A DNA stretch of 64,000 bases, from NCBI GenBank assembly GCA_020637235.1, contig JACJWG010000001.1, forward strand, positions 310,001 to 374,000, given 5' to 3'. Shown piece after piece: positions 16,119-25,323 of the stretch. The stretch's first letter is position 1. Each line of letters begins with the position of its first letter. This stretch comes from Acidimicrobiaceae bacterium. Its GTDB lineage: Bacteria; Actinomycetota; Acidimicrobiia; Acidimicrobiales; Ilumatobacteraceae. The notes under the pieces were generated by a model, which was given only the letters and a program-made list of their open reading frames with translations, was not told where the DNA came from and did no database searches. Position numbers and translations under genes: made by a program.

Positions 16119-16134
16119 CGCGTGCGCCGTGCAG

Positions 16135-16196
16135 CACCTCGACGGAACGGTCACCTCGACGGAGCGGTCAGCTCGACGGAGCGGTCAGCTCGACGC
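16135..16196. repeat. 17-bp tandem repeat, about 3.6 copies
   Basis: Units CASCTCGACGGARCGGT at 16135-16151, 16152-16168 and 16169-16185, with a fourth partial copy running into the last codons of the minus-strand GH9 gene. Copies differ at one or two bases. Confidence 0.85.
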
Positions 16197-18800
16197 GGTG
16201 GCGGCGAGCACGCCGAGCGTCCACAGCGCCGAGGTGTGCGAGCGCTCCACCATGAACTCCGACATCGGCACCCAGCGATTGACGTCGTACCACGACCAGA
16301 GCAACGGCACCGCGAGCGGATCGGGGCGGGTGTTGCGCAGCCGGAGCTCGTTCTCGATCCAGTCGTCCGAGCCGTCGAAGAGCAGGTTGTGCGGGCCGAA
16401 CACGAACGAGCCGGGCCACACCGGCAGGTCGCCGTTCATCGTGTCGACGATGAGCGGCGAACGGGCCGGGTCCGATCCGAGGCCGGTGGCGAAGGAGGTG
16501 CCGAGCGGGTTGCCGCCGAGGCTGAACGACGCCCCGAGCACCGCAGCGGTGCGGTACGACTCGTCGCCGGTGAGCAGATGCGCTCGCAGGATCGCGATCC
16601 CGTGGGGCACGCCGGGCCCGAGGCCCCAGATGAGCGGCAGGTCGGGGCGTTCGATGAGGAACGGGTAGGCGGATGACTGCTGTCCGGCGACCAGTGCATC
16701 GGCGTGCTGCACGAAGCTGTCGATCGCGTGCTGTCGCGCCGTGTCCGTGACGAGGTCGTCGGGCAGTCGGGCGTACCGCCAGGCGGCGTCGCACAGCGGG
16801 CCGGGGCAGTCGAGCAACGGCATCGTCTCGGTGTCGAACGGCGATGCCTCGAGGAAGATCTGGTCGTAGCGGGCGTCGCCGGTGAGTTGCAGCATCGCCG
16901 TGGCGGCCGCCGCGCGGCGAGGCTCGACGGCGGCGGCACGCTCCGCGCGGGCGGGATCGGCGGCCCAGGTCTGCTCGGCCCAGTCCATCGCTCGCTGCGC
17001 CGACGAGGCGTACGTCGCTGCCCGTTCCGGGTCGTAGGTCTCGAGCACGATCGCCGTACGTGCGGCGGCCGCGGCGTACCAGTACGTCGACCAGACATCC
17101 GGGCTGTAGACGAACACCCGCAGCCCGTTGTCCCACGACGTCTCGCCCTCGTTCGCGAAGCTCACCTGGTCGACGGCGCCGGCGACGCCGCCGTCGGCCG
17201 ACTGGAGCCGGCGGAACAGATCGAGATCCCAGAGGCCCTCGTCGATCACGTCCGGAACGGCGTCGCCGCTCTCGGGAATGCCGAGCTCGAGGTCGGCGAA
17301 GTACTCGGGGAACAGCTCGACCAGATCGAGCGCGGCCTCGAGGTACGACAGGTGCTGGATGCGCATGTTCCAGTCGCCGGCGTCGAAGTGACCGCCCCAC
17401 ACGTCGGGGACCAGCTCACCGGTGACGGCGTCCGGGTACTCGTCGAAACGATCGTCGACACCGACGTTGTCGAGACGGTCGAGCATCGTGAGCGTCACCC
17501 GCTCGAACTGCACGCCGTCGTCGGGGTGGAACGGCCGCGGGCGCACGATCGAGGTGTACGGCGGGCCGAGGGCGATGCCGCTGCGCTGGTGGTACATCGC
17601 CCGTCCGGCAGCGACCAGCGCGCGCCGCCAGGTGTCGTCGACGCCGATGTCGAACGACGGCGAGCAGCCGAGCACGTCGACGCACACGCGGTAGCGACCC
17701 TCGGTGGTGAGCGACGAGAAGTCGGCCGCCTGCACGGCGGTGCCGGTGAGGTCGCCCTTGCCCCAGTCGCCGTTCGGCCCGGGCGTGCGCGCCACCGTGG
17801 TGCCGGTGAGCACGACCTCGTCGGTGGCGTCGTCGATCACGCGGAACGCCATGCCGTCGGGCAGCTCGATCGGGCCCGCCCATCCGCCCCAGGCACCGAC
17901 GAACGCCAGCTTGCCGCCGTCGCCCGGGGCGAACCCCACCTGGTTCACCTGCACCGACGGCGAACGAGTGCTGGTCGGATCGATCGTGAACGAGATCGGA
18001 TCGACGTCGTCGAGGAACGACAACTCGATCTCCTGCCCGACGGGCACCGGCGCCGACAGCTCGAGCACCCAGTCGTGCACCACGGGGTACGGCGGGTCGT
18101 ACCCGATGCTCCCCGCAGGGCGGGTGATCGGGTTGGCGGCCAGCACCGTGAGACCGGCGCCGCCCGGTCCGCCGAACACGTACCCGCCGGTCTCGAACAG
18201 CCTGCCGAGCACGAGATCGTCGCCCACCACGACCTTGTCGCCGTCGTCGTTCGTAACCCGCCCGGTCTCGATGCGCACCTGCAGCACGTCGGGCGCCAGC
18301 AGCTGCGCGTACGACGGCCGGTGTCGACCCTCGCCGGCGGATGCGGTCGCAGCGTCCCACCGCTCGTCGACGTCGATGCCGGCCACGCGCACCGGACCGG
18401 GTTCGCCCGAACCGATGCGGCCGCGGACGAACACCATCTGATAACCGACGTCGGGCACCTCGAACTCGACGGACGGCGCGACCGGCGTCCACGTCGCGGC
18501 GTGGAAGCCGGGGTCGGTGCTCACCTGCACGTCGGTCACGTCGGATGGCGCCTGGAGCGAGAGCGTGAGCGTACGGTCGGTGCTGAGCGTCGCGCCGTCG
18601 TCGATCGCGAACTCCACGGCACCGGCGACGCCCGCCTCCGTCGTGGCCGGGGCCGTCGGTGGCGGCAGCGTCGTCACGGTGCGCGGCGGTACGGACGGCT
18701 CGTCGTCGCGCAACACGTACCAGGTGCCGGTCGCTCCTGCGGCGAGCGCACCCACGACACCGAGACCCACCGCGATCCGCCGATCCATCCGACCAGTCAA
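16185..18800 (-). CDS. Membrane-anchored glycoside hydrolase family 9 enzyme (cellulase-like)
   Basis: 871 aa. An N-terminal signal-anchor (about 8-30) without a lipobox Cys is followed by a Pro/Thr linker, then beta-rich domains (about 60-280). Next is a CelD_N-type Ig-like domain starting at VQVNQVGFAP (283), then the (alpha/alpha)6 catalytic domain. GH9 hallmarks: GGHFDAGDWNMR with the catalytic Asp pair in DAGD (473-476), LGGNPLGTSFATG, and a C-terminal ENELRLRN segment (816-823) carrying the likely acid Glu. GH9 enzymes cleave beta-1,4-glucans or related glycans by inversion. Its place beside the Wzz gene suggests editing or release of the polymer made here rather than foraging on plant cellulose. 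It is divergent from the Wzz gene. Confidence 0.85.
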   Translation of the reverse strand: MTGRMDRRIAVGLGVVGALAAGATGTWYVLRDDEPSVPPRTVTTLPPPTAPATTEAGVAGAVEFAIDDGATLSTDRTLTLSLQAPSDVTDVQVSTDPGFHAATWTPVAPSVEFEVPDVGYQMVFVRGRIGSGEPGPVRVAGIDVDERWDAATASAGEGRHRPSYAQLLAPDVLQVRIETGRVTNDDGDKVVVGDDLVLGRLFETGGYVFGGPGGAGLTVLAANPITRPAGSIGYDPPYPVVHDWVLELSAPVPVGQEIELSFLDDVDPISFTIDPTSTRSPSVQVNQVGFAPGDGGKLAFVGAWGGWAGPIELPDGMAFRVIDDATDEVVLTGTTVARTPGPNGDWGKGDLTGTAVQAADFSSLTTEGRYRVCVDVLGCSPSFDIGVDDTWRRALVAAGRAMYHQRSGIALGPPYTSIVRPRPFHPDDGVQFERVTLTMLDRLDNVGVDDRFDEYPDAVTGELVPDVWGGHFDAGDWNMRIQHLSYLEAALDLVELFPEYFADLELGIPESGDAVPDVIDEGLWDLDLFRRLQSADGGVAGAVDQVSFANEGETSWDNGLRVFVYSPDVWSTYWYAAAAARTAIVLETYDPERAATYASSAQRAMDWAEQTWAADPARAERAAAVEPRRAAAATAMLQLTGDARYDQIFLEASPFDTETMPLLDCPGPLCDAAWRYARLPDDLVTDTARQHAIDSFVQHADALVAGQQSSAYPFLIERPDLPLIWGLGPGVPHGIAILRAHLLTGDESYRTAAVLGASFSLGGNPLGTSFATGLGSDPARSPLIVDTMNGDLPVWPGSFVFGPHNLLFDGSDDWIENELRLRNTRPDPLAVPLLWSWYDVNRWVPMSEFMVERSHTSALWTLGVLAATASS

Positions 18801-18977
18801 CCAGACCCGGCGGCGTCGAGGGCGGCGAGCGCCGGCCGGGCTCCCGTCCGGTCGTGGTCGGCACCGCGATCCGAGCCGCCGGCGGTGTCGCCCGGACGGG
18901 CGAGGGTCGAACGACTCTCGTTCCGTCGGATTCCGTCAAGAAGCGAGGGCTCCGGGGACGGTGAGTGTCGCTCGCAG

Positions 18978-18983
18978 TAGCCT
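18978..18983 (+). promoter_or_regulatory. Candidate -10 box (TAGCCT) for the polysaccharide export operon
   Basis: TAGCCT lies 28 nt before the ATG at 19011 in the 210-bp gap between divergent GH9 and Wzz-like genes. No strong -35. I see no other feature in that gap. Confidence 0.35.
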
Positions 18984-19010
18984 CGGAGGTCACACACGAA
19001 GGGTGGTCAC

Positions 19011-20633
19011 ATGGAGCTCTCGTTCGTCGTCACCGCGGTGCGACGGTACTGGTGGATCACGTTGATCTGCATCGTCGTCGGCACGATGGCTGGCCTCAAC
19101 CTGCGCGGCGAGGCCGTCGAGGAGTACTCGTCGACCTCGCTCATCCTGGTGTCGGCTCCCACCGCGTCGGCGGCGAACACGTTCTCCTCGGGCGGCGATC
19201 GGTACGTGCAGGGTGAGCTGAGCGTGCTCCAGTCGACGTCGCTCGCCGAGAGCGTCGCCACCGACGTCGGTCAGGGCCTCACCGCCGACGACGTCGTCGA
19301 GTTGGTGGAGATCAGCCAGATCATCAGCACCGACGTGATCAACATCACCGTCACCACCCCCGACCCGGCGCTCGCCGAGGACATCGCCGAGAGCTACGTC
19401 GACGAGTACTTCGACGCCCTGCGTGCCCAGGTGAACGACGCCCAGGCCGACGACATCGAGCAGCTGACCGCCCAGCTCGAGGGCATCGAGCGCGACCTCG
19501 GCGCCGTCGACGACGACATCCAAGAGGTGTTCGAGGACGTGCTGTCGAGCGTGCCGACCGATCCCAACGCGAACGTGTTCGTCCCCGACCTGTCGCAGCT
19601 GCGGCCCGACCTCGAGACCCGCCGGGTGATCCTGTCGGCCGAGTACGAGCGGGTCGCGATCGCGCTCGACCAGCTCGAGCTCGACTCCCGGTTGCGGATC
19701 ACCAGCCGCCTCGTCCAGGAGGCGTCGCCGGCCGTGCTGGCCGACACCGCCAGCGGGGCGATGCTGCCGGCCGCCGGCCTGCTCGCCGGCACGATGATCG
19801 GCGTCGCGCTGGCCGTCATGGCGGCCGCCGCGTCGCGCAAGTCGGTCGACGCCCGTCAGGTCGCCGAGGTGCTGGATCGTCCGATCGTGGCCGAGCTGCC
19901 GCGGGCACGCAGCCTGCGCACGGCTCGGCGTTCGATGATCGACGCGGTACCCGTGAACGTGGCCCGAGCGGTGGAGGAACTCGCCGTCCTGGCCGAGACC
20001 CACGCTCGTCCGGGCGAGAGCTTCAGCGTGCTCGTCGTCGGTGCCGAGCGCGCCGCCGGTTCGACCACGCTCGCAGCGTTGCTCGCCGGCCGGTACGCCA
20101 CGCACGGCTCGCAGACGCTCCTCGTCGACGTCGACGTCCGCGACAGCGAGCTCACCCGCCTGTTCGCGGTCGGGTCGCCGGGGCTGCGTGGCTTGCTCGC
20201 CCTCGACGACGAGCAGCCGACGTCGAAGCGTGCGAAGCGCATCGATCCGTTCACCTCCACCTCGATCCCCGGCCTGTCGGTCGTCGGGATCGGCGATTCC
20301 ACCCGGCTCGGCTCGTTGCGCCGTGAGGCGCCGGCACTCGTCGAGGCGGCGAGCCGCCACGCACACGTCGTCGTGTACGACGGTGGTCCGCTGCTCGACG
20401 CGGCGTCGACGGTGCAGATGGCCCAGCTCGTGGATGCGGTGGTGCTGGCCGTCCCGATGCGGCGCATCTACACCAAGACGCTCCGGGCGATCGGCGCCCA
20501 GCTCGGCGACCGGCGCGCCCAGGTGTTGCCGGTGTTCGTGCCCGCGTCGCGGCGCCGTGCCACCGATCAGGGCCTCGGCGATCCACTGGTCGCCGTCGAC
20601 GAACCCCAGGTCGAACTCGTCGAGCGGGTCTGA
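19011..20633 (+). CDS. Wzz/BY-kinase-like chain-length protein with degenerate P-loop
   Basis: 540 aa. The layout is that of actinobacterial polysaccharide co-polymerases fused to a tyrosine-kinase-like domain. A first membrane helix (about 13-28) is followed by a periplasmic Wzz domain with coiled-coil stretches (about 130-240), a second helix (about 250-272), and a cytoplasmic ParA/BY-kinase-like domain. The Walker A position reads GAERAAGSTT (344-353), where active kinases have GxGKS/T; the Lys is replaced. Walker A' (LLVDVDVR, 370-377) is kept. No Tyr-rich tail is present. It probably sets chain length or gates export in the Wzy pathway without being an autokinase. First gene of a coupled operon to 26258. 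Confidence 0.82.
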   Translation: MELSFVVTAVRRYWWITLICIVVGTMAGLNLRGEAVEEYSSTSLILVSAPTASAANTFSSGGDRYVQGELSVLQSTSLAESVATDVGQGLTADDVVELVEISQIISTDVINITVTTPDPALAEDIAESYVDEYFDALRAQVNDAQADDIEQLTAQLEGIERDLGAVDDDIQEVFEDVLSSVPTDPNANVFVPDLSQLRPDLETRRVILSAEYERVAIALDQLELDSRLRITSRLVQEASPAVLADTASGAMLPAAGLLAGTMIGVALAVMAAAASRKSVDARQVAEVLDRPIVAELPRARSLRTARRSMIDAVPVNVARAVEELAVLAETHARPGESFSVLVVGAERAAGSTTLAALLAGRYATHGSQTLLVDVDVRDSELTRLFAVGSPGLRGLLALDDEQPTSKRAKRIDPFTSTSIPGLSVVGIGDSTRLGSLRREAPALVEAASRHAHVVVYDGGPLLDAASTVQMAQLVDAVVLAVPMRRIYTKTLRAIGAQLGDRRAQVLPVFVPASRRRATDQGLGDPLVAVDEPQVELVERV

Positions 20634-20640
20634 CCGACGC

Positions 20641-21951
20641 ATGTCCGGGCGGAAGGAGCTCACCAGGAACACGCTGTGGAACGTGGTCAACGAGGTCTCG
20701 ATCCTCGTGTCCGCGACCCTCGGCGTGTTGCTGCTCATCCCACGGCTCGGCGCCGACGACTACGGCTCGTACGCCAGTCTGTTCGCGCTGGTCGGACCGT
20801 TCGCGGCCTTCGCCCACGGTGGCGTGGCGCTCACGATGTACGAGCACCTCGTCGGCGAGCGTGCCGAGCCGCGCCGGGTGATCGGCTCGTGCCTGTCGAT
20901 CGCGCTCGTCGTGGCCGCCGTGCTGTCGCCGGTGTGCATCGTGCTGGCGCACGTGTTGTTCGACGCACTCGACCTCACCACGATCGTGCTGTTCGTGTCG
21001 TACGAGTTCTTCCTCCAGGCGATCATCCTCACGGTGATCGCCGCGACCCAGGCATCGCTCGACTACGGACTCGGCATGATGCTGCGCGTCGTGTTCCAGG
21101 GGGTGCGGATCTCGGTGATGCTGGTGCTCGCCGCGTTCGGCACACTCACGCTCGAACACCTCGTGTACGCCAACTTCGTCACCTTCGCCGCGCTCACCAC
21201 GGCGATGGTCGCCGTCGCCCCGCGCCTCGGACTCGGCCGCGTCGTCCCGCGTCGCATCGAACGCGCGCACGTGAGGACCTCGTCGCTGTACTCGCTCGGC
21301 GTGAGCGGCTCGCTGGTGCAGAACGACGGCGACAAGGTGGTGCTCGAGGCGGCGGGGCATCGCGGCGACACCGGCGTGTACGCCGCCGGCTACCGCCTGA
21401 TGATGCTCGCGATGATCCCGTTGAACGCGTTCAGCGGCTCGACGCACTGGGCCGTGCTCCGCTCGGCCCACGACGAGACCAGCCAGTCGAAGCGGGCGAT
21501 GAAGTTCACCGCGATCAGCCTCGTCTACGCGGTGCCGGCCGCGGTGGTGATGTTCTTCGCCGCGCCGATCGTGCCGCACGTGCTCGGCGACGACTTCGAG
21601 GGCACCGAGCAGGTGATCAAGTGGCTGTCGCCGGTGGTGGTGCTGCGCGGCGTCGGCATCCTGCCGCTCAACGGCCTCATCGGACTCGGCCGCACGATGG
21701 CTCGGACGGGGCTGTTGGTCGGCGGGGCCGTCGTCAGCATGGGGTATTACCTGTGGCTCATCCCGGGCGGTTCCTGGCGGGGCGCCGCACAGGCCACGAT
21801 CCTCGCCGAGTGCACCCTGCTCGCCGCCTCCTGGCTCGTCCTGCTCCGGGCGCAGCGACGCGCCGACGAGCAGCACCTGGCCGCCAATCCCGATGCCGAC
21901 GCCGAGATCGAGCTCGCGCATCTCACCGACGTGCAGGAGGAGAACTTCTGA
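20641..21951 (+). CDS. Wzx-type flippase (polysaccharide biosynthesis/MOP superfamily)
   Basis: 436 aa from ATG 20641, 7 nt after the Wzz-like stop. It is a polytopic membrane protein with about 12 hydrophobic helices and the N-terminal pattern NTLWNVVNEVSILVSATLGVLLLIPRLGADDYGSY typical of the Polysacc_synt family: a first helix pair, then an LGxxxYG turn. It would move the lipid-linked repeat unit across the membrane before polymerisation. The C-terminal 35 residues are charged (RRADEQHL ... DVQEENF) and cytoplasmic. Its stop overlaps the next start by 1 nt (TGATG), so translation is coupled. Confidence 0.88.
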   Translation: MSGRKELTRNTLWNVVNEVSILVSATLGVLLLIPRLGADDYGSYASLFALVGPFAAFAHGGVALTMYEHLVGERAEPRRVIGSCLSIALVVAAVLSPVCIVLAHVLFDALDLTTIVLFVSYEFFLQAIILTVIAATQASLDYGLGMMLRVVFQGVRISVMLVLAAFGTLTLEHLVYANFVTFAALTTAMVAVAPRLGLGRVVPRRIERAHVRTSSLYSLGVSGSLVQNDGDKVVLEAAGHRGDTGVYAAGYRLMMLAMIPLNAFSGSTHWAVLRSAHDETSQSKRAMKFTAISLVYAVPAAVVMFFAAPIVPHVLGDDFEGTEQVIKWLSPVVVLRGVGILPLNGLIGLGRTMARTGLLVGGAVVSMGYYLWLIPGGSWRGAAQATILAECTLLAASWLVLLRAQRRADEQHLAANPDADAEIELAHLTDVQEENF

Positions 21952-23021
21952 TGGCCGCCAGCCCGATCCGCGTGGCGATCGTGGGATGTGGCGCGATCGC
22001 GCTCGAACACCTCGCGTTCCTCGCACCCTCGCCGCTCGTCGAGGTGGTGGGCGTGTGCGACGCCTCGCCCGCCGCTGCCGACTTCGCCCGCAGCAAGGTG
22101 CCCGGTGCACGCGCGTATCGCGATCTCACCGCGATGCTCGAGGCCGAACGGCCCACGGTGGTGCACGTCCTCACACCCCCGCACACCCATCCTGCGCTCG
22201 CCGCGCAGTGCGCCGAGGCCGGGTGCCACGTGATCTGCGAGAAGCCCGCAGCGGGCACCCTCGGCGAGCTCGATGCCATGCTCGCCACCGCCGACGGCAA
22301 CGGCACCTGGCTGATGGAGTCGCAGAACTACCGCTACAACCAGCCGGTGCTCGACCTCGTGGCGGCGATCGGGTCGGGTCGCGTGGGCGAGGTGCGGGAG
22401 GTCGACGTGATGATCTCCCTCGACCTGGTGTCGGGGCGCTTCGGCGACCTCAACCTCACCGGCCCCGGTGTGAACCTCCCGGGTGGAGCGGTGCACGACA
22501 TGTTGCCCCACATGGCGTACCTGTTCCTGATGCTGTCGGGCGCCGAGACGTCTGCCGATCGTGATCCGGTGCAGGTGTACGGCCGGCTGTGGAACGCGAG
22601 CGGCAACGTGCGCGTGGGGTTCGACCAGGTCGATGCACTGGTGGTGAGCGGCGCAGTGCGCGGCCGGCTGCGGCTCGCGAGCGACCTGGCGCCCGACGCC
22701 ATGCGCTTGGTGGTGCGCGGCACGGCCGGCTCGGCCGAGACCGACATCTGGCATCCGTACCTGCGGGTCGAGGGTGGGGCCAACGTGGGCAAGCGGATCG
22801 CGGTCGAACACCTGGTGTCGGGCTCGCGGCTCGCCTGGTCCGCGTTCACCGACCTGCGCGACAAGGTGATGCAGTTCGGTTCGTACCACGGGATGACGCG
22901 CATGCTCGACGACACCTACTCACGGCTCGCCGACGGTGCAGCCGTGCCGATCAGCCGAGCTCAGATGCGCGACACGGCGGCACTCGTCGACGCGATCGTC
23001 GCACTGGGAGGTGCATCGTGA
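21951..23021 (+). CDS. Gfo/Idh/MocA family oxidoreductase
   Basis: 356 aa, ATG 21951 with AGGAGG upstream. N-terminal Rossmann: IRVAIVGCGAIALEHLAFL, then VVGVCDASP. The family motif appears as GCHVICEKPAAGTLGEL, with the EKP Lys. A C-terminal alpha/beta sheet domain begins around ESQNYRYNQPVLDL. These enzymes oxidise or reduce sugars or sugar nucleotides with NAD(P). In this operon it likely makes or modifies a nucleotide sugar for the repeat unit, for instance a 3-keto or uronic acid derivative; the exact step is unknown. Overlaps both neighbours. Confidence 0.87.
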   Translation: MAASPIRVAIVGCGAIALEHLAFLAPSPLVEVVGVCDASPAAADFARSKVPGARAYRDLTAMLEAERPTVVHVLTPPHTHPALAAQCAEAGCHVICEKPAAGTLGELDAMLATADGNGTWLMESQNYRYNQPVLDLVAAIGSGRVGEVREVDVMISLDLVSGRFGDLNLTGPGVNLPGGAVHDMLPHMAYLFLMLSGAETSADRDPVQVYGRLWNASGNVRVGFDQVDALVVSGAVRGRLRLASDLAPDAMRLVVRGTAGSAETDIWHPYLRVEGGANVGKRIAVEHLVSGSRLAWSAFTDLRDKVMQFGSYHGMTRMLDDTYSRLADGAAVPISRAQMRDTAALVDAIVALGGAS

Positions 23022-24034
23022 AGGTGCTCGTCACCGGCGCCGGTGGCTTCCTCGGTACCGCGGTCGTGCGCGCTGCCCGGCGCGCCGGCCACGAGGTGAT
23101 CGCCCTGGTGCGTCCCGCTGCCCGGCTCTCCGGCGCACCGTGGGACGACGACGGCGTCACCCTGGTGCGGGGCGACCTGCGCCAACGCGGTCCGTGGACC
23201 GGAGAGCTCGCCGGCGCCGAGGCGGTCGTGCACCTGGCGGCCACGCCGTCGGGCGACCTGCCGAGCCAGTTCCAGGCCACCGTGCTCGGAACCGAGCAGC
23301 TGCTCGACGCCCTCGATCACGCCGACGGGCTGCAGCTCCGACGGTTCGTCCACGTCAGCACCTTCTCGGTGTACGACTACGCCGCGGTGCCGGCCGGCAC
23401 CCCGATCGACGAGGACAGCCCGCTCGAGTCGCAGCTCGACCGGCGCGACGCGTACGCCGTCACCAAGACCATCCAGGAGCGATTGGTGCGCGACTGGGCG
23501 CTGCGCGCCGGCACGCCGCTCGTCGTCGTGCGCCCGGGTGCCGTGTACGGGCCCGGGGCCGACTGGGACCACGGGGTCACGATGCGACTCCCCGGCGGTC
23601 TCGGCCTGGTGTTCGGGCCACGGTCGCGCACCAAGTTCGTCCACGTCGACGACGTGGCCGCGGCGCTCGTGTCGGCGCTGACGGCCGAACGGGCCGCCGG
23701 CCGGACGATCAACGTGATCGACGACGACCCGCCCACCTATCTCCAGTACGCGAAGCGGTGCCGGGCCGCCGGAGCCGACGTGCCGCGTCTGATCCCGGTG
23801 CCGTGGTCGCTGGTGAAGCTCTTCGGCGGTCTCGTCGCGCAGTTCGACCGCCGGGTCGCCGGCGGTCGGGCCAAGCTGCCCGAGTTCGCCGCGCGCCGTC
23901 GCCAGGACGCGCAGTGGAAGCCGTTCGTGTACCCGAACGCCGTCGCACGCGACGTGCTCGGCTGGCGGCCGGGTCGCACGCTCGACGACGGTGTCGCCGA
24001 GATGGTCGCCGCCGGGAAGCAGCGCAATCGATGA
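23018..24034 (+). CDS. NAD-dependent epimerase/dehydratase (extended SDR)
   Basis: 338 aa, GTG start overlapping the previous stop by 4 nt. VKVLVTGAGGFLGTAVVRAARRAGHEV is a perfect GxxGxxG Rossmann start. VVHLAA, HVSTFSVYDY, the Y-x3-K in DAYAVTKTIQE, and VVVRPGAVYGPGADW follow in the canonical order. It acts on a nucleotide sugar or a similar substrate as epimerase, dehydratase or reductase. Part of the coupled Wzz-Wzx-Gfo-epimerase-Wzy-GT2 operon, so it probably supplies a sugar of the repeat unit. Confidence 0.87.
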   Translation: MKVLVTGAGGFLGTAVVRAARRAGHEVIALVRPAARLSGAPWDDDGVTLVRGDLRQRGPWTGELAGAEAVVHLAATPSGDLPSQFQATVLGTEQLLDALDHADGLQLRRFVHVSTFSVYDYAAVPAGTPIDEDSPLESQLDRRDAYAVTKTIQERLVRDWALRAGTPLVVVRPGAVYGPGADWDHGVTMRLPGGLGLVFGPRSRTKFVHVDDVAAALVSALTAERAAGRTINVIDDDPPTYLQYAKRCRAAGADVPRLIPVPWSLVKLFGGLVAQFDRRVAGGRAKLPEFAARRRQDAQWKPFVYPNAVARDVLGWRPGRTLDDGVAEMVAAGKQRNR

Positions 24035-25323
24035 TCACCGCGCCAGCGCTCGGTGGGTCGGCGGCGTCGAGGCCGATCGACGAGGAGGTGCCGGCCACGG
24101 CGCTCTGGGTGTTGAGCGCGCAGATCGCCATCTTCCTCGCGATCTGGTTCGGCTTCGGGGTCACGATCTTCAGCACGACGCTGGTGACGCTGATCCAGTT
24201 CTCGCTGGTGGGCGCAGCGCTGCTCCTCGGGCCACGCGGTCGCCTCGGCCGCGTGATCGTGTCGTGGCCGTTGCTCGTGTTCTTCGGGTGGTGGGCGTCG
24301 TCGATCGCGTGGTCGCAGAGCCAGTGGGGCTGGCAGCTGCGCACCTCGACCACCCTCCCGCCCGTCCTGGCGGTCGTGGTGGCGGCGAGCCTGCTCCCGG
24401 TGCGTCACCTGAAGCGGATCATGGTGTTCAGCTTCACGGCGATGGTGCTGTTCGGCGCGTTCATCATGCTCACCCAGTACCCGACGGCGAAGGAGTTCCG
24501 CGACGCCACCACCTACCTGCCCGGATGGCGGGGCAGCTTCGTGCACAAGAACATCTTCGCGATGACGTCGGGCATCGCACTGCTGGTCGTGCTGTCGTTC
24601 GCCCGGCGGGGCTGGCTGCGGCGCCTGGTCGCAGCCCTGGCGGTGCTCTTCATCCTGATGTCGCGCTCGGCCACCGGCGCGGCCGCGCTGCTGGTGGTGG
24701 CCGTCGGTCTCCCGTGGTACGCCGCGTACCGCAGTCGGCGCGGTCGCATGACCTCGGCGTTCGCCTTCGTGTCGGTGCTGCTCGGCACGATGCTGGTCGC
24801 CGTCACGGCGATGATCTTCCCGTGGCTGATCAGCCTCTACGGCAAGGACCCCACGCTCAGCGGCCGGACCGACATCTGGGCGTCGGTCTGGCAGGTGGCC
24901 GAGCAGAAGCCGTGGCACGGGTGGGGCATCGGTGGTGTGTTCATCGAGTTCGCGCAGGAGCCCACCAACGGCATCATCCGGCGGGTCGGGTTCTTCTTCC
25001 CGCACTCGCACAACGGCTACCTCGAGTTGTTCCTGCTGCTCGGCGTCGTGGGACTCGCCCTGTGGCTCGCCATCGCGATCTCGACCCTGTGGGCGGGTGC
25101 CCGCCTCGTGTGGATCGATGCCGCGACGTCGCAGGTGGCCACGCTCTACGTGGTGATCCTGCTGTTGCTCAACGTGTCCGAGGTGGTGGTCACCGACGGC
25201 TACATGGCGGTGCTGGTGATGTTGCGCGTGCTGACGGCTCGCGTGCGGCTCGATCAGCGGGCACCGATCGGGGACGGGCGCCCGCTGCTGCCCGGCGACG
25301 TGACAGGAGCGATCAGACGATGA
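24031..25323 (+). CDS. O-antigen ligase/polymerase family membrane protein (Wzy/WaaL-like)
   Basis: 430 aa, ATG start overlapping the previous stop by 4 nt. About ten hydrophobic helices are visible. The large extracytoplasmic loop between late helices holds the Wzy_C signature: GRTDIWASVWQVAEQKPWHGWGIGG, then FPHSHNGYLELFLLLGVVGLALWL with the conserved H-x-H-N. Enzymes of this family polymerise lipid-linked repeats (Wzy) or ligate the polymer to an acceptor (WaaL). In an operon with Wzx and a Wzz-like protein, polymerase is the more likely role. Confidence 0.88.
   Translation: MITAPALGGSAASRPIDEEVPATALWVLSAQIAIFLAIWFGFGVTIFSTTLVTLIQFSLVGAALLLGPRGRLGRVIVSWPLLVFFGWWASSIAWSQSQWGWQLRTSTTLPPVLAVVVAASLLPVRHLKRIMVFSFTAMVLFGAFIMLTQYPTAKEFRDATTYLPGWRGSFVHKNIFAMTSGIALLVVLSFARRGWLRRLVAALAVLFILMSRSATGAAALLVVAVGLPWYAAYRSRRGRMTSAFAFVSVLLGTMLVAVTAMIFPWLISLYGKDPTLSGRTDIWASVWQVAEQKPWHGWGIGGVFIEFAQEPTNGIIRRVGFFFPHSHNGYLELFLLLGVVGLALWLAIAISTLWAGARLVWIDAATSQVATLYVVILLLLNVSEVVVTDGYMAVLVMLRVLTARVRLDQRAPIGDGRPLLPGDVTGAIRR

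Noticed and set aside
14208..16154. Long minus-strand frame opposite the LDTR-repeat protein
   Set aside because: Low-complexity Arg/Gly/Asp-rich product in the shadow of a clear signal-peptide protein; no family pattern.
16704..18980. Long plus-strand frame opposite the GH9 gene
   Set aside because: Shadow of GC-rich codons. The GH9 frame has a signal-anchor and complete catalytic motifs.
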